From IMG/VR virus record IMGVR_UViG_3300009285_001640, positions 1 to 33,024 of that record: DNA of 33,024 nt; one strand, given 5' to 3'. The notes beneath the pieces were generated by a model. That model worked only from the letters and a program-made list of their open reading frames with translations. It was not told the DNA's origin and did not search any database. Below, one piece after another: positions 31,839 through 33,024 of this stretch; the first letter of the stretch is position 1; each line of letters begins with the position of its first letter. Both the position numbers and the translations under genes were made by a program. The DNA comes from a virus.

Positions 31839-31865
31839 AAAAAATTAGCCAGAGGGAGGACAAAA
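31839..31865 (+). repeat. duplicated leader/ribosome-binding element, copy 1
   Basis: An A-run followed by ttagccagagggaggac and aaaa sits just before the ATG at 31868. The same element recurs at 32091-32117 before the next gene. It contains a strong Shine-Dalgarno (gagggagg). Confidence 0.85.
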
Positions 31866-31867
31866 GT

Positions 31868-32050
31868 ATGAAAAAAATAAAATTCAGGGATGATTCAGGC
31901 CGGATAGAAAAAATTATCGGAGACAATTACGGTGCAGTCCGAAATTATTTTGAAAATGGGAAATGGGGGAAAGCAGAAAAAATATCTTTCCCTGATTTCA
32001 AATTTCCTAGCAAAAAAGAATTGCAAGCGAAAGGTTATAAAGTTTTGTGA
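31868..32050 (+). CDS. small hypothetical protein, 60 aa
   Basis: It is the first gene after a consensus promoter and a strong ribosome-binding site. It is basic (MKKIKFRDDSGRIEKIIGDN) with no membrane span. The promoter and leader suggest high early expression; small basic early proteins often act on host functions, but nothing in the sequence names a target. Confidence 0.65.
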   Translation: MKKIKFRDDSGRIEKIIGDNYGAVRNYFENGKWGKAEKISFPDFKFPSKKELQAKGYKVL

Positions 32051-32090
32051 TAAATTAATGTGAAAATGATATGCGCTTGGTCAGCCGATA

Positions 32091-32117
32091 AAAAAAATTA
32101 GCCAGAGGGAGGACAAA
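32091..32117 (+). repeat. duplicated leader/ribosome-binding element, copy 2
   Basis: This copy matches the element at 31839-31865 over about 25 bases and lies before the ATG at 32121. It may serve as a repeated translation or regulator-binding element. Confidence 0.85.
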
Positions 32118-32120
32118 AAT

Positions 32121-32342
32121 ATGAACGCGATAAAAAAAATATGCGAGGAGCAAAAAAATCACTGGGGAAAAAGGAGGCTTCCGTTTTTTGAAGCTTGGAA
32201 TACTTTATCCGGAGGAGATTGTTTCCAGGCTTCTGGGTGCAAGCTGAAAAAAATGATAAAGGATGGATTGCTTTCGGGCTATACTATTGGAAATGGTTCG
32301 CTTGGAAAAAATGAGGGAGCATTTCAAATAAAAATCCGATGA
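32121..32342 (+). CDS. small hypothetical protein, 73 aa
   Basis: It has the same leader as the gene at 31868 but no sequence similarity to it that I can see. Basic helical start (MNAIKKICEEQKNHWGKRRL), then ASGCKLKKMIKDGLLSGYTI, which has the look of a small winged or excisionase-like DNA-binding fold. That is a weak impression only. Confidence 0.6.
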   Translation: MNAIKKICEEQKNHWGKRRLPFFEAWNTLSGGDCFQASGCKLKKMIKDGLLSGYTIGNGSLGKNEGAFQIKIR

Positions 32343-32442
32343 TTTTTAAATTCATTCGGTAGACTCTAAAATTCAGCGAGGAGAAAAAAAGGACACTGGC
32401 AAGACAGCGGAAATAAGCCGAAAGGCAAAAGGAAATAATATT

Positions 32443-32664
32443 ATGAAACTCGACGAAAAAATGGCAGAAATAAAAAAGCTGGCTAACGAAAAACGGCAGA
32501 CATTTTTTAAAAACAATCCTAACCCGGATTTACCTGTGCGCGGTATCTGGCGCGGATTCTCGCGCTGGATGGCGGCGATACGGGAGGACGGTTTCGTGGG
32601 AGGCGAAAGCGGCGCAAGGTCGGAGATTGTAGACAAAGCCCTTGAATTTTTTAGGGCGATTTAA
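32443..32664 (+). CDS. small hypothetical protein, 73 aa
   Basis: A site aaaagg lies upstream of the ATG, after a ~100-base gap in which I see no gene, promoter or hairpin of note. Helical start (MKLDEKMAEIKKLANEKR) and a basic, Trp-containing centre (RGIWRGFSRWMAAIRED). The end (GARSEIVDKALEFFRAI) is another helix. No family recognised. Confidence 0.55.
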   Translation: MKLDEKMAEIKKLANEKRQTFFKNNPNPDLPVRGIWRGFSRWMAAIREDGFVGGESGARSEIVDKALEFFRAI

Positions 32665-32689
32665 AAACCAAAAAAGGGAGCTTAAATAT

Positions 32690-32947
32690 ATGGTTTACAG
32701 GGAAACAGATTGTTTTACTCACGAACAAGAGCCTCTTGCGGTGCTGGCGGACAGGAAAGGGTATTGGAAAATAGACATAAAAGCGGACTTAAATAAAAAC
32801 GCTCTCCCTTTGTGGGAGATTGTAATAGAAAAATTAAACTTTGATGTAATGGTGGACAACTTTGGAACCTTGAAATTCACAGGCGGCACTTATCACAAAG
32901 TTGAATCGACCGCAAGAGAGTTTCTAAATAACCGGGAGGATATATGA
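32690..32947 (+). CDS. hypothetical protein, 85 aa
   Basis: The ATG at 32690 follows aaaagggagc and is preferred over an in-frame ATG at 32642 that overlaps the preceding gene. Acidic/mixed sequence (MVYRETDCFTHEQEPLAVLA at the start; FGTLKFTGGTYHKVESTARE later). The stop overlaps the next start (ATGA). Family unknown. Confidence 0.6.
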   Translation: MVYRETDCFTHEQEPLAVLADRKGYWKIDIKADLNKNALPLWEIVIEKLNFDVMVDNFGTLKFTGGTYHKVESTAREFLNNREDI

Positions 32948-33024
32948 AAAATATATATGATGGGAATGTTGATATAACAAAAGAGAATTATTCGGATTGG
33001 GAAAAGAAACTGGATGGAGTTGAA
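32944..33024 (+). CDS. ORF cut by the right window edge
   Basis: The start overlaps the previous stop (ATGA). Twenty-seven codons are visible (MKNIYDGNVDITKENYSDWE at the start) and the frame is open to the edge. Too little for assignment. Confidence 0.5.
   Translation, partial: MKNIYDGNVDITKENYSDWEKKLDGVE

Overview
This window is almost wholly phage DNA: a long-tailed (siphovirus-type) phage or prophage with a Mu-like head module, all genes on the + strand. Many genes are translationally coupled through ATGA or TAATG overlaps. The host is not proven by the sequence. Sec signal peptides ending in AQA-GS and fibre repeats of the type 'GNVGIGTTAPA' suggest a Gram-negative host, and from memory resemble Elusimicrobiota or related candidate-phylum metagenomic sequences. 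No integrase, tRNA, CRISPR array or insertion sequence was seen. No stretch over 300 bases lacks a gene.

Layout. (1) 1-4168 is an accessory/early region: the 3' part of a repeat-solenoid protein with 12 near-identical 54/60-bp units, small coupled ORFs, a C5-cytosine DNA methyltransferase, an HTH protein, and a ParB-domain/adenine- or N4-type DNA methyltransferase. (2) 4175-11848 is the packaging region, but the small and large terminase genes are separated by about 5.8 kb of cargo: a radical SAM/SPASM enzyme, a cytidylyltransferase-glycosyltransferase fusion, a run of tiny ORFs, a DAHP/KDO8P-synthase-fold enzyme with a rebuilt substrate loop, and a zinc-ribbon/methyltransferase/TPR protein. 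(3) 11962-20366 is the head and connector module: a portal fused to a MuF domain, two exported proteins, gpI-like protease/scaffold, decoration protein, major capsid, and Mu gp36- and gpG-like connectors. (4) 20382-26631 is the tail module: a Maf/DUF115-like glycosyltransferase, tail tube, tail-assembly chaperone with a -1 frameshift site, tape measure and tail-tip proteins. (5) 26635-29726 carries fibre-like proteins, including a tandem paralogous pair and a signal-peptide-bearing fibre. (6) 29723-31669 is a probable lysis region, closed by a rho-independent terminator at 31693-31723. (7) 31788 onwards is a new transcription unit with a consensus sigma70-type promoter and small unknown genes, two of which share the same leader.

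The most interesting reading is a phage-encoded sugar system. The synthase-fold enzyme could condense PEP with an unusual aldose, the cytidylyltransferase half of the fusion could activate the product as a CMP-sugar, and the GT2 half and/or the Maf-like transferase could attach it. The Maf-like gene sits directly upstream of, and overlaps, the Ser/Thr-rich tail tube gene, so virion (tail) glycosylation is a concrete, testable hypothesis. The enzyme families are recognised from motifs; the pathway and its target are inference.
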